Shown here piece by piece: positions 25,516 through 33,063 of a DNA stretch of 64,000 nt. A program made the translations under genes and the position numbers. The notes under the pieces were generated by a model. That model was given only the letters and a program-made list of their open reading frames with translations, was not told the origin of the DNA and searched no databases. This DNA comes from Parvibaculum sp049651025 (GTDB taxonomy: Bacteria; Pseudomonadota; Alphaproteobacteria; Parvibaculales; Parvibaculaceae). Position 1 is the first letter of the stretch, and every line of letters begins with the position of its first letter. The stretch covers positions 1-64,000 of the forward strand of contig NZ_JBASBH010000061.1 in the NCBI RefSeq assembly GCF_049651025.1, given 5' to 3'.

Positions 25516-26286
25516 ATGGGGATGGAAATGCCGGAACAGCAAATTGCCGCAGATGCGGCGCAAACAGGCCAGACTGCTGCCGATCTGGTCGCTCAGGGCG
25601 CTTCTGCGCTGAGCGGCGGTGCAGCCGAGCCATGGTATGCGCTTGGGCCACTGATCGACAAGGGTGGCCCGATTGTCACTCTTTTGCTGGTGCTTTCGGT
25701 CATATCGGCGGCTGTCATCCTGCTGAAGATCTTTCAATTCTGGACGGCTGGCCTTTCGCGGCGGACCTTCGTCGATCCGGCGGTCGAGCGGATTGAAGCG
25801 GGCGATCTCGAAGGTTCGCTGCGGATCATCAACAAGCATCGCACGCCACTTGCACGCGCCATGGCCGCAGGCGTTCGCGCAAAAATTCGCGGCGATTTGC
25901 GCGACGAGGACGTGGCGTCCGAGATTGCCCGTGTCGGCGCGGTCGAACTGGGCGGGCTTCAGAGCTATTTCCGCTGGCTTGAAATCATCGGCAACGTCTC
26001 GCCGCTTCTCGGCCTGCTTGGCACCGTCATCGGCATGATCCAGGCGTTTCAGAAGCTGGAAGAGGGCGGCAGCAAGGTCGATCCGGCATTGCTGTCCGGC
26101 GGCATCTGGACGGCGCTGCTGACGACCGCCGTCGGCCTCGTCGTCGCGCTGCCTGCGATCACGGCGCTCAATCTGTTCGAGGGCAAGGTCGATCAGGTGC
26201 GCCTCGCCATGCGCGATGCATCTGCCCGCGTCATTGCCGGGCTGCATGCGCGGCCGGGCTCCTCACGCGTAAAAGCAGCGCAGTAA
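25516..26286 (+). CDS. MotA/TolQ/ExbB proton channel family protein
   Basis: ExbB-like subunit of a proton-driven envelope motor. About residues 45-70 form the first helix (GGPIVTLLLVLSVISAAVILLKIF); the two later helices are in ISPLLGLLGTVIGMIQAF-like sequence (here NVSPLLGLLGTVIGMI) and GIWTALLTTAVGLVVALPAI, with the conserved channel Thr residues. The 256-residue length and an extended N-terminus rich in Ala/Gln match ExbB rather than TolQ. Start ATG at 25516 has no clear ribosome site; ATGs at 25522 and 25528 are alternatives. First gene of a five-gene operon. Confidence 0.9.
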   Translation: MGMEMPEQQIAADAAQTGQTAADLVAQGASALSGGAAEPWYALGPLIDKGGPIVTLLLVLSVISAAVILLKIFQFWTAGLSRRTFVDPAVERIEAGDLEGSLRIINKHRTPLARAMAAGVRAKIRGDLRDEDVASEIARVGAVELGGLQSYFRWLEIIGNVSPLLGLLGTVIGMIQAFQKLEEGGSKVDPALLSGGIWTALLTTAVGLVVALPAITALNLFEGKVDQVRLAMRDASARVIAGLHARPGSSRVKAAQ

Positions 26287-26307
26287 ATCAAAGCGGAGCG
26301 GCTCGCT

Positions 26308-26715
26308 ATGTTCGATGAGCCTATCAGGCGACGCGGTCTGTTCAGCCTTACGCCGCTGATCGATGTCGTATTTCAGCTACTCATATTCTTCATGCTGTCG
26401 ACGACCTTCATGCATTCGCAGACCTTGACGGTGTCGACCCCGTCGCAATCGGCTGGCGCCTTGCCGCAGGACGCCAATGTCGTGGAGATATGGCTGATGG
26501 CGGATGGTTCCACCCGTGTTGCGGAAAAGCCCGTCACGGCGGACAGTCTCAATGAAGCCGTCAAGACGGCGCTTGGCGGACGCACCGATTTGACCGTGTC
26601 GATCCTTGCGGAAAAGGGATCGCGCACGCAGGCTTTTGTGAGCGCCGTCGAAGCGGCGCGTCTTGCGGGCGCGAGGAATGTTGCGACGGCTCGTATCGAG
26701 AAGTTCACGCCATGA
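26308..26715 (+). CDS. ExbD/TolR-family protein 1 (Asp retained)
   Basis: A 135-residue single-helix protein that works with ExbB. The membrane segment reads LTPLIDVVFQLLIFFML; Asp19 corresponds to the proton-carrying Asp of ExbD (Asp25 in E. coli). The periplasmic domain (about 45-135) has the usual VEIWLMADGST and SQAFVSAVEAARLAGARNVATA-like pattern. It starts 21 bases after exbB and overlaps the next exbD by four bases (ATGA). Confidence 0.9.
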   Translation: MFDEPIRRRGLFSLTPLIDVVFQLLIFFMLSTTFMHSQTLTVSTPSQSAGALPQDANVVEIWLMADGSTRVAEKPVTADSLNEAVKTALGGRTDLTVSILAEKGSRTQAFVSAVEAARLAGARNVATARIEKFTP

Positions 26716-27116
26716 TCGATCTGGACGAGCCCCGCCGCAGACCGCCTTACGAAACCATGGTGCCACTCATCAACGTGGTGTTCCTGCTGCTGATCTTTTT
26801 TCTGCTTGCGGGAACCATGGGGCCATCGGAGCCCGTCAATGTGAATTTGCCGACGGGCACGTTTGACGACAAGAACACGCGGGAGCCAGCCGTCATCTAT
26901 ATGGAGAAGGACGGCTTTGTCTGGCTCGGCAAGAACATGGTGCCGCCTGAATTGTCAAACCTGCTCGTTCAGGGATATCTCAAGGAGGCGGGCACGGACC
27001 GGGTCGCGGTAAAGGCCGATCTGATGGCGCCCGCCGATGCGCTGCTGACGCTGATGGAGGCCTTGCGCGCAGCCGGCGTCAAGGAAGTGACCATACAGAC
27101 GGAGCAAGCGCCGTGA
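26712..27116 (+). CDS. ExbD/TolR-family protein 2 (Asp replaced by Asn)
   Basis: A 134-residue ExbD paralogue. Its helix reads MVPLINVVFLLLIFFLLAG: the residue matching the proton-carrying Asp is Asn21 (codon AAC at 26772-26774). The rest of the helix and the periplasmic domain (VIYMEKDGFVWLGK, DRVAVKADLMAPADALLTLMEALRAAGVKEVTIQ) are intact and not decayed, so the loss of Asp seems tolerated or selected. It overlaps both neighbours by four bases. It may pair with ExbD1 in a mixed dimer inside the ExbB ring; that is inference. Confidence 0.9.
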   Translation: MIDLDEPRRRPPYETMVPLINVVFLLLIFFLLAGTMGPSEPVNVNLPTGTFDDKNTREPAVIYMEKDGFVWLGKNMVPPELSNLLVQGYLKEAGTDRVAVKADLMAPADALLTLMEALRAAGVKEVTIQTEQAP

Positions 27117-27997
27117 GCGTTGCATCGGACAGCGATTTTTCAGGCGTGCCGATTTTGCAGCGGCCGAAGCTTGCGATCTTCATCGGCATTTCCGTGCTGA
27201 TCCATCTCGCGCTGTTTTTCTTCGGCATGAATATAGGCGGCATTTTCGGTGTGCCAGGGCCGGGCGGTGGCGAGGCTGTGACGTTCCAGCTTGCTGCCGG
27301 TGCGGGGCATGACCGGTTTGCGGCGCCTCTTGCGCCTCAGAAGAAACCGGAACCGCAGATAGAGAAGCCGAAGGTTCAGCCTCAGGCAAAGCCGAAACCA
27401 AAGCCCAAACCAAAGCCCAAACCCGAAGTCGCGCCGCGAAAGAAAAAGGACGAAGAGCCGCGACCCGTGGTTGAAGAAATCAAGGAGGAACCGCAACAGG
27501 AGCTTACTCTTGAGGAAGAGCTTGCCGGCATGGGGCTGCCGGGCGGCAAGGGGCAGGGCGCGCGCGGCAATGCGCCGGAGACGATCCTCAACAAGAAAGG
27601 CACGTCCCTCTCAGGCGGCCAGATCGCGACGCAGATGGCGGGGCGCAGTTTTCATCTGGAAATGGGGCGTATCGATATTCGCGGCGGCAATCGCCTCATT
27701 AACACTGTTATCAAGCTCAACCCTGACGGGACGAGCGAGGTGACGCTGACCAATTACTATTTCCAGACCTACCACTCGCAATATTCGTCAACGCGCAGCC
27801 AGAGCGCCAGCGGTCGTTGGTGGGTGGACGGCAATCGCTGGTGCCACCAGTCGCAGATCATCAGCTACAATACCAAGGACTGTTATGATCTGACGTCAGA
27901 CGGGCCGGTGGTTCGTCTCTACTACGCGCCTTGCACGGGCGAATCTTCTTCGCTTTGTAAATCCGGGCGGCTCGCAGGCGAGGGCGAAGTGAAGTAG
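27113..27997 (+). CDS. TonB-like protein A with four-Cys C-terminal domain
   Basis: A 294-residue protein with TonB architecture but an unfamiliar end. The N-terminal helix (about 19-42) holds Ser27-x3-His31, the TonB signature needed for coupling to ExbB/ExbD. Then comes a PGPGGGEA and GAGHDRFAA motif, a Pro/Lys rod (PKPKPKPKPK type, about 76-105), an acidic stretch, and a segment ending APETILNKKGT. The last 125 residues lack the TonB C-terminal pattern; they are rich in Trp/Tyr (GRWWVDGNRWCHQ) with four Cys (in WCHQ, DCYD, PCTG, LCKS). Start is GTG overlapping exbD2. Its paralogue follows. Confidence 0.85.
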   Translation: MSVASDSDFSGVPILQRPKLAIFIGISVLIHLALFFFGMNIGGIFGVPGPGGGEAVTFQLAAGAGHDRFAAPLAPQKKPEPQIEKPKVQPQAKPKPKPKPKPKPEVAPRKKKDEEPRPVVEEIKEEPQQELTLEEELAGMGLPGGKGQGARGNAPETILNKKGTSLSGGQIATQMAGRSFHLEMGRIDIRGGNRLINTVIKLNPDGTSEVTLTNYYFQTYHSQYSSTRSQSASGRWWVDGNRWCHQSQIISYNTKDCYDLTSDGPVVRLYYAPCTGESSSLCKSGRLAGEGEVK

Positions 27998-28045
27998 CGC
28001 AAAGGCGGGAGCCGGGGCGCGGTTGTTTTTGACGGAGCGAGTAAC

Positions 28046-28996
28046 GTGCCAGCCGCATTGTTCGCCGAACGTCAGGATCGAAAGCCTTCACCGAATGATG
28101 GAACGGACACTGCGTTCGTTCTGTCCATCCTCTTTCATGCGCTGCTCATTCTGATGGTCCTGTATCGCCTCGCGCTCATCGGCACGCCGGGGCCGGGCGG
28201 CGGCGATGCGGCAGCCTATCGTCTGGCTATGGGCGTCGGGCATGACAGGTTTGCGGCCAAGGGTGTCTTGAACGCGACGCTGGTTCATCTCGACAAGCCG
28301 AAGCCAAAACCGACTGAAGCGCCCAAGCAGGAGGTGAAGCCAAAACCGGCGGCGCGCACAAGGCTCGAGGCCGCGCCAAACCCCAAGGCCAAGATCAAGC
28401 CGCGAAAGAAACCTTCGCCCAAGCCGGTAGAAGTGTCGCCGCCGGTACAGGCGCCGACATCGACCGAGGCCAACAGCGAAGCGCCGAGCGAAGAGGTCAG
28501 TCTCGAAGATGAGCTTGCCGGTGTGGGGCGTGGCATGGCGGCTGGGAAAGGCGCAGGCGGCGGAGGCGACGCGCCTGAAACCATCCGCAACAAGAAGGGG
28601 ACGCTGATGCTCGGCTCCCAGGTCCGTTCGCAAATGGCAGGGCGCACATTTCATCTGGAAATGGGACGCATAGACATTCGCGGCGGCAACCGCCTCATCA
28701 ACACGGTCATCAAGCTTAACCCGGATGGCACAAGCGAGGTGACGCTGACGCGTTATTTTTTTCAGACCTATCACAGCCAATATTCTTCGACGCGCAACGA
28801 AAGCGGAACCGGACATTGGTGGATTGAAGGCAACCGCTGGTGCCATCAATCCGAGGTCATCAATTACAACACCAAGGATTGCTACGATTTGACGACCGAT
28901 GGCCCTGTCGTCCGGCTCTATTACGCGCCATGCACGGACGATTCCTCCGCGCTTTGCAAAGCCGGACGACTTGCCGGTGAAGGCGAAGTGAAATAG
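28046..28996 (+). CDS. TonB-like protein B, paralogue of A
   Basis: A 316-residue paralogue of the preceding gene with the same modules. The helix holds Ser27-x3-His31 (SILFH). The GPGGGDA and GVGHDRFAA motifs are kept; the rod is longer, less regular and Lys/Pro/Ala-rich; then LEDELAGVG and APETIRNKKGT; then the same C-terminal domain with all four Cys (WCHQ, DCYD, PCTD, LCKA), differing from A at only about 21 positions in 125 by eye. Codons differ widely at silent sites, so the copy is old and under selection. GTG start, 48 bases after A. End of the operon. Confidence 0.85.
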   Translation: MPAALFAERQDRKPSPNDGTDTAFVLSILFHALLILMVLYRLALIGTPGPGGGDAAAYRLAMGVGHDRFAAKGVLNATLVHLDKPKPKPTEAPKQEVKPKPAARTRLEAAPNPKAKIKPRKKPSPKPVEVSPPVQAPTSTEANSEAPSEEVSLEDELAGVGRGMAAGKGAGGGGDAPETIRNKKGTLMLGSQVRSQMAGRTFHLEMGRIDIRGGNRLINTVIKLNPDGTSEVTLTRYFFQTYHSQYSSTRNESGTGHWWIEGNRWCHQSEVINYNTKDCYDLTTDGPVVRLYYAPCTDDSSALCKAGRLAGEGEVK

Positions 28997-29054
28997 CGCG
29001 CAATCGCCCGCCGCCTGCTAACTTGCATGAACAATCGAATTTCGAGAGGCGGCA

Positions 29055-29936
29055 ATGGCTGAGAAGATGGCGTTCCTGGGGCTCGGGGTCATGGGCTATC
29101 CGATGGCGGGGCATCTGCAAAAGGCAGGGCATGAGGTCACCGTCTATAACAGGACGGCGGCGCGAGCCGATGCCTGGGTGGGCGAATATGGCGGCGTGGC
29201 GGCCCCCAATCCGCGCGAGGCGGCAAAGGGCGCGCGCATCGTCTTTGCCTGTGTCGGCAATGACGATGATGTTCGCGCCGTAACGCGCGGCGCAGATGGC
29301 GCTTTCAGTGGCATGGAGCGCGGTTCGATTTTCGTCGATCACACGACGGCTTCCGCTTTGCTCGCACGTGAGCTGGATGAGGCGGCGCGAGCGCTCGGCA
29401 TCGGCTTTGTCGATGCGCCTGTGTCGGGCGGACAAGCCGGCGCGGAAAAAGGCATCCTTACCGTCATGGCGGGTGGCGACGAGGCGGTCTATGCAAGCGC
29501 GGAGCCGGTGATAACGACATATGCGCGCGCTGTGCGACTGATGGGTCCTGCGGGTGCCGGTCAGCTCACCAAGATGGTCAACCAGATCTGCATTGCCGGC
29601 CTTGTCGAGGGGCTGTCTGAAGGCATTCACTTTGCGACAAAGGCGGGGCTCGATCCTGCTGCCGTGATCGATGTGATTTCAAAGGGCGCGGCGCAAAGCT
29701 GGCAGATGGAAAACCGCTACAAGACGATGATCGCCGGTGAGTTCAATCACGGCTTTGCCGTCGACTGGATGCGTAAGGATCTCGCGATCTGTCTCGATGA
29801 GGCGCGCGCCAATGGCGCTCATTTGCCTGTGACGGCGCTGGTCGATCAGTTCTATTCGGAAGTTCAGGCTATGGGCGGAAAGCGTTGGGACACGTCGAGC
29901 CTGATCGCGCGCTTGCAGCGAAACACCGAGAAGTAA
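29055..29936 (+). CDS. NAD(P)-dependent beta-hydroxyacid dehydrogenase
   Basis: A 293-residue protein of the 3-hydroxyisobutyrate dehydrogenase / glyoxylate-succinate semialdehyde reductase family. The Rossmann start is FLGLGVMGYPMAGHLQKAGH, with YNRT at the end of strand 2, whose Arg suggests NADPH. The substrate motif is VDAPVSGGQAGAEKG and the catalytic Lys lies in GQLTKMVNQ. It differs clearly from the valine-pathway enzyme at 35273, so the substrate is probably another short hydroxyacid or semialdehyde. A hairpin follows the stop. Confidence 0.87.
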   Translation: MAEKMAFLGLGVMGYPMAGHLQKAGHEVTVYNRTAARADAWVGEYGGVAAPNPREAAKGARIVFACVGNDDDVRAVTRGADGAFSGMERGSIFVDHTTASALLARELDEAARALGIGFVDAPVSGGQAGAEKGILTVMAGGDEAVYASAEPVITTYARAVRLMGPAGAGQLTKMVNQICIAGLVEGLSEGIHFATKAGLDPAAVIDVISKGAAQSWQMENRYKTMIAGEFNHGFAVDWMRKDLAICLDEARANGAHLPVTALVDQFYSEVQAMGGKRWDTSSLIARLQRNTEK

Positions 29937-29962
29937 ACCCGAGCGCGTTTCTGCGCTCGGGT
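29937..29962 (+). terminator. possible terminator hairpin
   Basis: ACCCGAGCGC (29937-29946) and GCGCTCGGGT (29953-29962) form a ten-base perfect stem with a six-base loop directly after the dehydrogenase stop. No T-run follows, so it may be a rho-assisted end or simply protect the 3' end. The remaining 227 bases to the next gene show nothing else I recognise. Confidence 0.5.
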
Positions 29963-30189
29963 GCGATTGATCCGGGTACGGCTTCTTCTCAGAAGCTTGC
30001 CGCCAGGGACAGGAAAGGCAAATGGCGAGCTGCCATCGATCAGCCGGGATCAAAGAAGCGCCGAGGCGGGAGGAGCGCCCCGCTCTCCGCCAAGTCGACA
30101 TCCTTGCCCAATGCCCGGCCGGACTGTCACAGTGGGGACAGAAATCTGCCGCGGAGTTGTTTTAACATCGTCTTTTGTGAGCGAGGCTT

Positions 30190-31344
30190 GTGGTGAAAGA
30201 AGTTCGATTCTCTTCCGTTGCCGAGGTGATCGAGCGACTCAATCCGTCCTATCCGGTATTTCTGGTGTTTCCGGACATTCTGCAGGCGCGCGCAAAAGCC
30301 TTCATCGACGGTTTTCCGGGCACGGTTCTCTATGCCATCAAAAGTAATCCCGACCAGCATGTGCTGCGCGCTCTATATGGTGCGGGCATAAGGCATTTCG
30401 ATACGGCGTCGCTGCCGGAGATTGCGAAAATCTCGGAGCTGTTTTCCGACGCGCATTGCTATTTCAACCATCCGGTCAAATCGCGCGGCGCACTGGAATC
30501 CGCGTCAGATGTTTACGGCATCGGTCACTATGTCGTCGATCACATCCACGAGTTGAACAAGCTCATTGAAATCGTGGGATGTGACATCACAGTCGAGGTG
30601 CGTATCGCGACGGCGAAAAATCTGGCGCTCTATAATCTGTCGTCGAAGTTCGGGGCGCAGCCGGATGATGCCGTAGCGCTCTTGAAAGAGGCGTATGGAC
30701 GAGGCTGTCGCACGGCGATCTCCTTTCACGTCGGCAGCCAGTGCCCGGACCCGCAGGCCTATAGGCTTGCAATGGGCGCTGCCGCCGATATCGCAAAGCG
30801 CGCGCAGGTGCCCATCGAGTATTTCGACATCGGCGGTGGATTCCCGGCTGAATATGGCGAGCCGGTTCCGCCGCTCGAAGCTTATTTCGATGTGATCCGT
30901 TCCGCCAAACGCGACCTTGGTATGGACGAGCCGCTGCTCGCCGAACCGGGCCGCGCGCTTTGCGCGGAAGGTTGCTCGGTGCTCACGCAGGTGCAGCTTC
31001 GCAAGGGCGACGATCTTTATATCAATGACGGCATTTACGGAGCGCTGTCGGAAATTCATCTCGCGGATTTGAAGCCGCCGGTTCGCGCGATTGCGCGCAA
31101 GACAGGCGGCACCGTTGAAGGTGCGCTCAAGCCGTTTCGCATATTCGGGCCGACCTGCGACAGCCTCGATGTTTTCAAAGTCCGGTTCGATTTACCCGAT
31201 AGTATTGGCGAGGGAGACTGGATCGAGTTCGGAAATCTCGGTGCATATTCCATCTGCATGCAAAGCGGCTTTAACGGGTTCTTCATGGACACGGTCGTGC
31301 AAATCGCAGGATTTCACGATGTCTTTCATTCCAAAATCGGGTGA
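30190..31344 (+). CDS. type III PLP-dependent ornithine/lysine decarboxylase
   Basis: An alanine-racemase-fold decarboxylase of polyamine synthesis, acting on ornithine and possibly lysine. PLP Lys lies in YAIKSNPD, then HVGSQ, the phosphate-binding GGGFP, EPGRALCAEG, and the active-site Cys-Asp in GPTCDSLDV, a mark of the ODC/LODC group as against diaminopimelate or arginine decarboxylases. The 384-residue length is typical. The start is one of two adjacent GTG codons (30190 or 30193). The best reading is ornithine decarboxylase, supplying putrescine; activity on lysine cannot be excluded. Confidence 0.88.
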   Translation: MVKEVRFSSVAEVIERLNPSYPVFLVFPDILQARAKAFIDGFPGTVLYAIKSNPDQHVLRALYGAGIRHFDTASLPEIAKISELFSDAHCYFNHPVKSRGALESASDVYGIGHYVVDHIHELNKLIEIVGCDITVEVRIATAKNLALYNLSSKFGAQPDDAVALLKEAYGRGCRTAISFHVGSQCPDPQAYRLAMGAAADIAKRAQVPIEYFDIGGGFPAEYGEPVPPLEAYFDVIRSAKRDLGMDEPLLAEPGRALCAEGCSVLTQVQLRKGDDLYINDGIYGALSEIHLADLKPPVRAIARKTGGTVEGALKPFRIFGPTCDSLDVFKVRFDLPDSIGEGDWIEFGNLGAYSICMQSGFNGFFMDTVVQIAGFHDVFHSKIG

Positions 31345-31440
31345 ATAAACCTCTCAGTTCACGGACTGTTCTGTTTTATATATTGCCCTTAATGTTAACA
31401 CTGATAACATATAGGTGTTTTGGACAAATGGAGAACGGCG

Positions 31441-31908
31441 ATGCGGGCGCGGTTGAGAGGCCAGAAAACGCGTTACCATCATGGCGATCTCAAACGCGCG
31501 CTGCTTGATGCGGCCGCGACGTTGATCGACATTCGCGGCCGCGCTGCGCTGACATTGCGCGAAGCGGCGCGGCGCGCAGGCGTTTCCGAGGCGGCTCCTT
31601 ACCGGCACTTTGCAAATCTTGACGTACTGCTGGGGGCTGTCGCGCTCGAAGGCTACGAGATGTTGATTGCCGATCTGGAAAATGCAGGCAGCGCGCGGCG
31701 CTTGCGCGAGGCCTATCTCACTTTCGCGGGCGATTTTCCGGGGCGTTATCAATTGATGTTCGGGCCGCTTGGCGATCACGATGCGGCGGCCGAGCGCAAG
31801 GAAGAAGTCGCGCATGTTGCCGAGCTGACGGAAGAGGCGGGAGGGCTCGCCGCGCTTCATGGTGCGGCGTCGCTTCTTCTGGCCGGCTTGGGCGACGTTG
31901 CAGCCTAG
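31441..31908 (+). CDS. TetR-family transcriptional regulator, short form
   Basis: A 155-residue regulator. The helix-turn-helix is LTLREAARRAGVSEAAPYRHFANLDVLL, typical of the TetR family. The ligand domain is short, ending soon after YLTFAGDFPGRYQLMFGPL, which resembles the WHG-type C-terminal domain; TetR proteins are usually about 190-220 residues. Start ATG at 31441 is preceded by GGAGA; a TTG at 31420 is less likely. Its stop overlaps the convergent hemB stop. It may regulate itself or the decarboxylase upstream; targets are unknown. Confidence 0.83.
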   Translation: MRARLRGQKTRYHHGDLKRALLDAAATLIDIRGRAALTLREAARRAGVSEAAPYRHFANLDVLLGAVALEGYEMLIADLENAGSARRLREAYLTFAGDFPGRYQLMFGPLGDHDAAAERKEEVAHVAELTEEAGGLAALHGAASLLLAGLGDVAA

Positions 31909-32909
31909 AGCTTCTGGATGAGCCTGGCGGCCACAGGTGCGAAATAGGTCAGCACGCCGTCGGCGCCCGCGCGCTTGAAGCCCATCAGGCTTTCAAGGAT
32001 GACGCGGTCGCGGTCGAGCCAGCCGTTGTCGATTGCGCCTGCAAGCATCGCGTATTCGCCTGACACCTGATAGGCGAAGGTCGGCAGGCCGAAAGTTTCC
32101 TTCACGCGATGAAGCACGTCGAGATAAGGCATGCCCGGCTTCACCATCACCATGTCGGCGCCTTCGGCAATATCCAGCGCGACTTCGCGCAAGGCTTCGT
32201 CGCCGTTTGCCGGGTCCATCTGGTAGGTGCGCTTGTCGCCCTTCAATGCGCCGCTCGAACCGATGGCATCGCGGAAGGGGCCGTAGAAGGCGGAGGCGAA
32301 TTTCGCCGCATAGGACATGATCTGCGTGTCGATGTGTCCGGCTTCTTCGAGCGCGGCGCGTATGGCGCCGACGCGGCCATCCATCATGTCGGACGGCGCG
32401 ATGATGTCGCAGCCTGCTTCCACCTGCATCAGCGACTGGCGCACGAGAACCTCGACGGTTTCGTCGTTCAAAATTCGTTCGCCATCCATCAGGCCGTCAT
32501 GGCCGTGGCTGGTGAAGGGATCGAGCGCCGCATCGCAGAGAACGCCGATTTGCGGAAAGGCTTTCTTGATTGCGCGTGTCGCCTGACAGACGAGATTGTT
32601 CGGATCGGTTGCGAGCGAACCCATCGTGTCGCGCTTTTCCATCGACGTATGAGGGAAAAGAGCGAGCACCGGAATGCCGAGGTTCACAGCTTCCTCAGCG
32701 GCGCGCACCGCCTCATCGACGCTCAGCCGCTCGACGCCCGGCATGGAGGGGATCGGCTCGCGCTTTCCCTTGCCTTCGATCAGAAAGAGCGGCCAGATGA
32801 GGTCGTTCACCGACAGCGTATTTTCGGACACGAGGCGGCGCGACCAGTCCGCCTTGCGATTGCGGCGCAGGCGGGTGGCGGGGAAGGCGGATGCGGGGTT
32901 CGTTTTCAT
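31905..32909 (-). CDS. hemB: delta-aminolevulinic acid dehydratase
   Basis: Joins two aminolevulinates into porphobilinogen in haem synthesis. The two active-site Lys residues are in SYAAKFASAFYGPFRD and MVKPGMPYLD. The metal loop reads CDAALDPFTSHGHDG, lacking the three zinc cysteines, so it is the Mg-type enzyme common in alphaproteobacteria. The 334-residue length is normal. It lies alone on the minus strand between the TetR gene and the divergent valine operon, about 6 kb from hemA. Confidence 0.96.
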   Translation of the reverse strand: MKTNPASAFPATRLRRNRKADWSRRLVSENTLSVNDLIWPLFLIEGKGKREPIPSMPGVERLSVDEAVRAAEEAVNLGIPVLALFPHTSMEKRDTMGSLATDPNNLVCQATRAIKKAFPQIGVLCDAALDPFTSHGHDGLMDGERILNDETVEVLVRQSLMQVEAGCDIIAPSDMMDGRVGAIRAALEEAGHIDTQIMSYAAKFASAFYGPFRDAIGSSGALKGDKRTYQMDPANGDEALREVALDIAEGADMVMVKPGMPYLDVLHRVKETFGLPTFAYQVSGEYAMLAGAIDNGWLDRDRVILESLMGFKRAGADGVLTYFAPVAARLIQKL

Positions 32910-32997
32910 GGCGCAGACTCATAACGCCTGAGCCGGGGTCGTGCAACGTGCCCCAGCGTCAACCTCCGCTTTCGACCTTGTGTTTTCCGGGGGTTCG

Positions 32998-33026
32998 TTG
33001 ACAGGTCAAATGACGGCCAGTATCAG
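32998..33026 (+). promoter_or_regulatory. predicted promoter of the valine operon
   Basis: A perfect TTGACA at 32998-33003 and TATCAG at 33021-33026, spaced by 17 bases, end 37 bases before the acyl-CoA dehydrogenase start. The gap separates divergent genes, so this is a likely sigma-70 promoter. Confidence 0.6.
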
Positions 33027-33063
33027 GGGTTAACTGCGCAAAACGGCGCGGATGGAGGCATTC

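Noticed and set aside
29963..30189. Possible small gene between the dehydrogenase and decarboxylase genes
   Set aside because: Frames here are short, basic and lack a good ribosome site or any family pattern.
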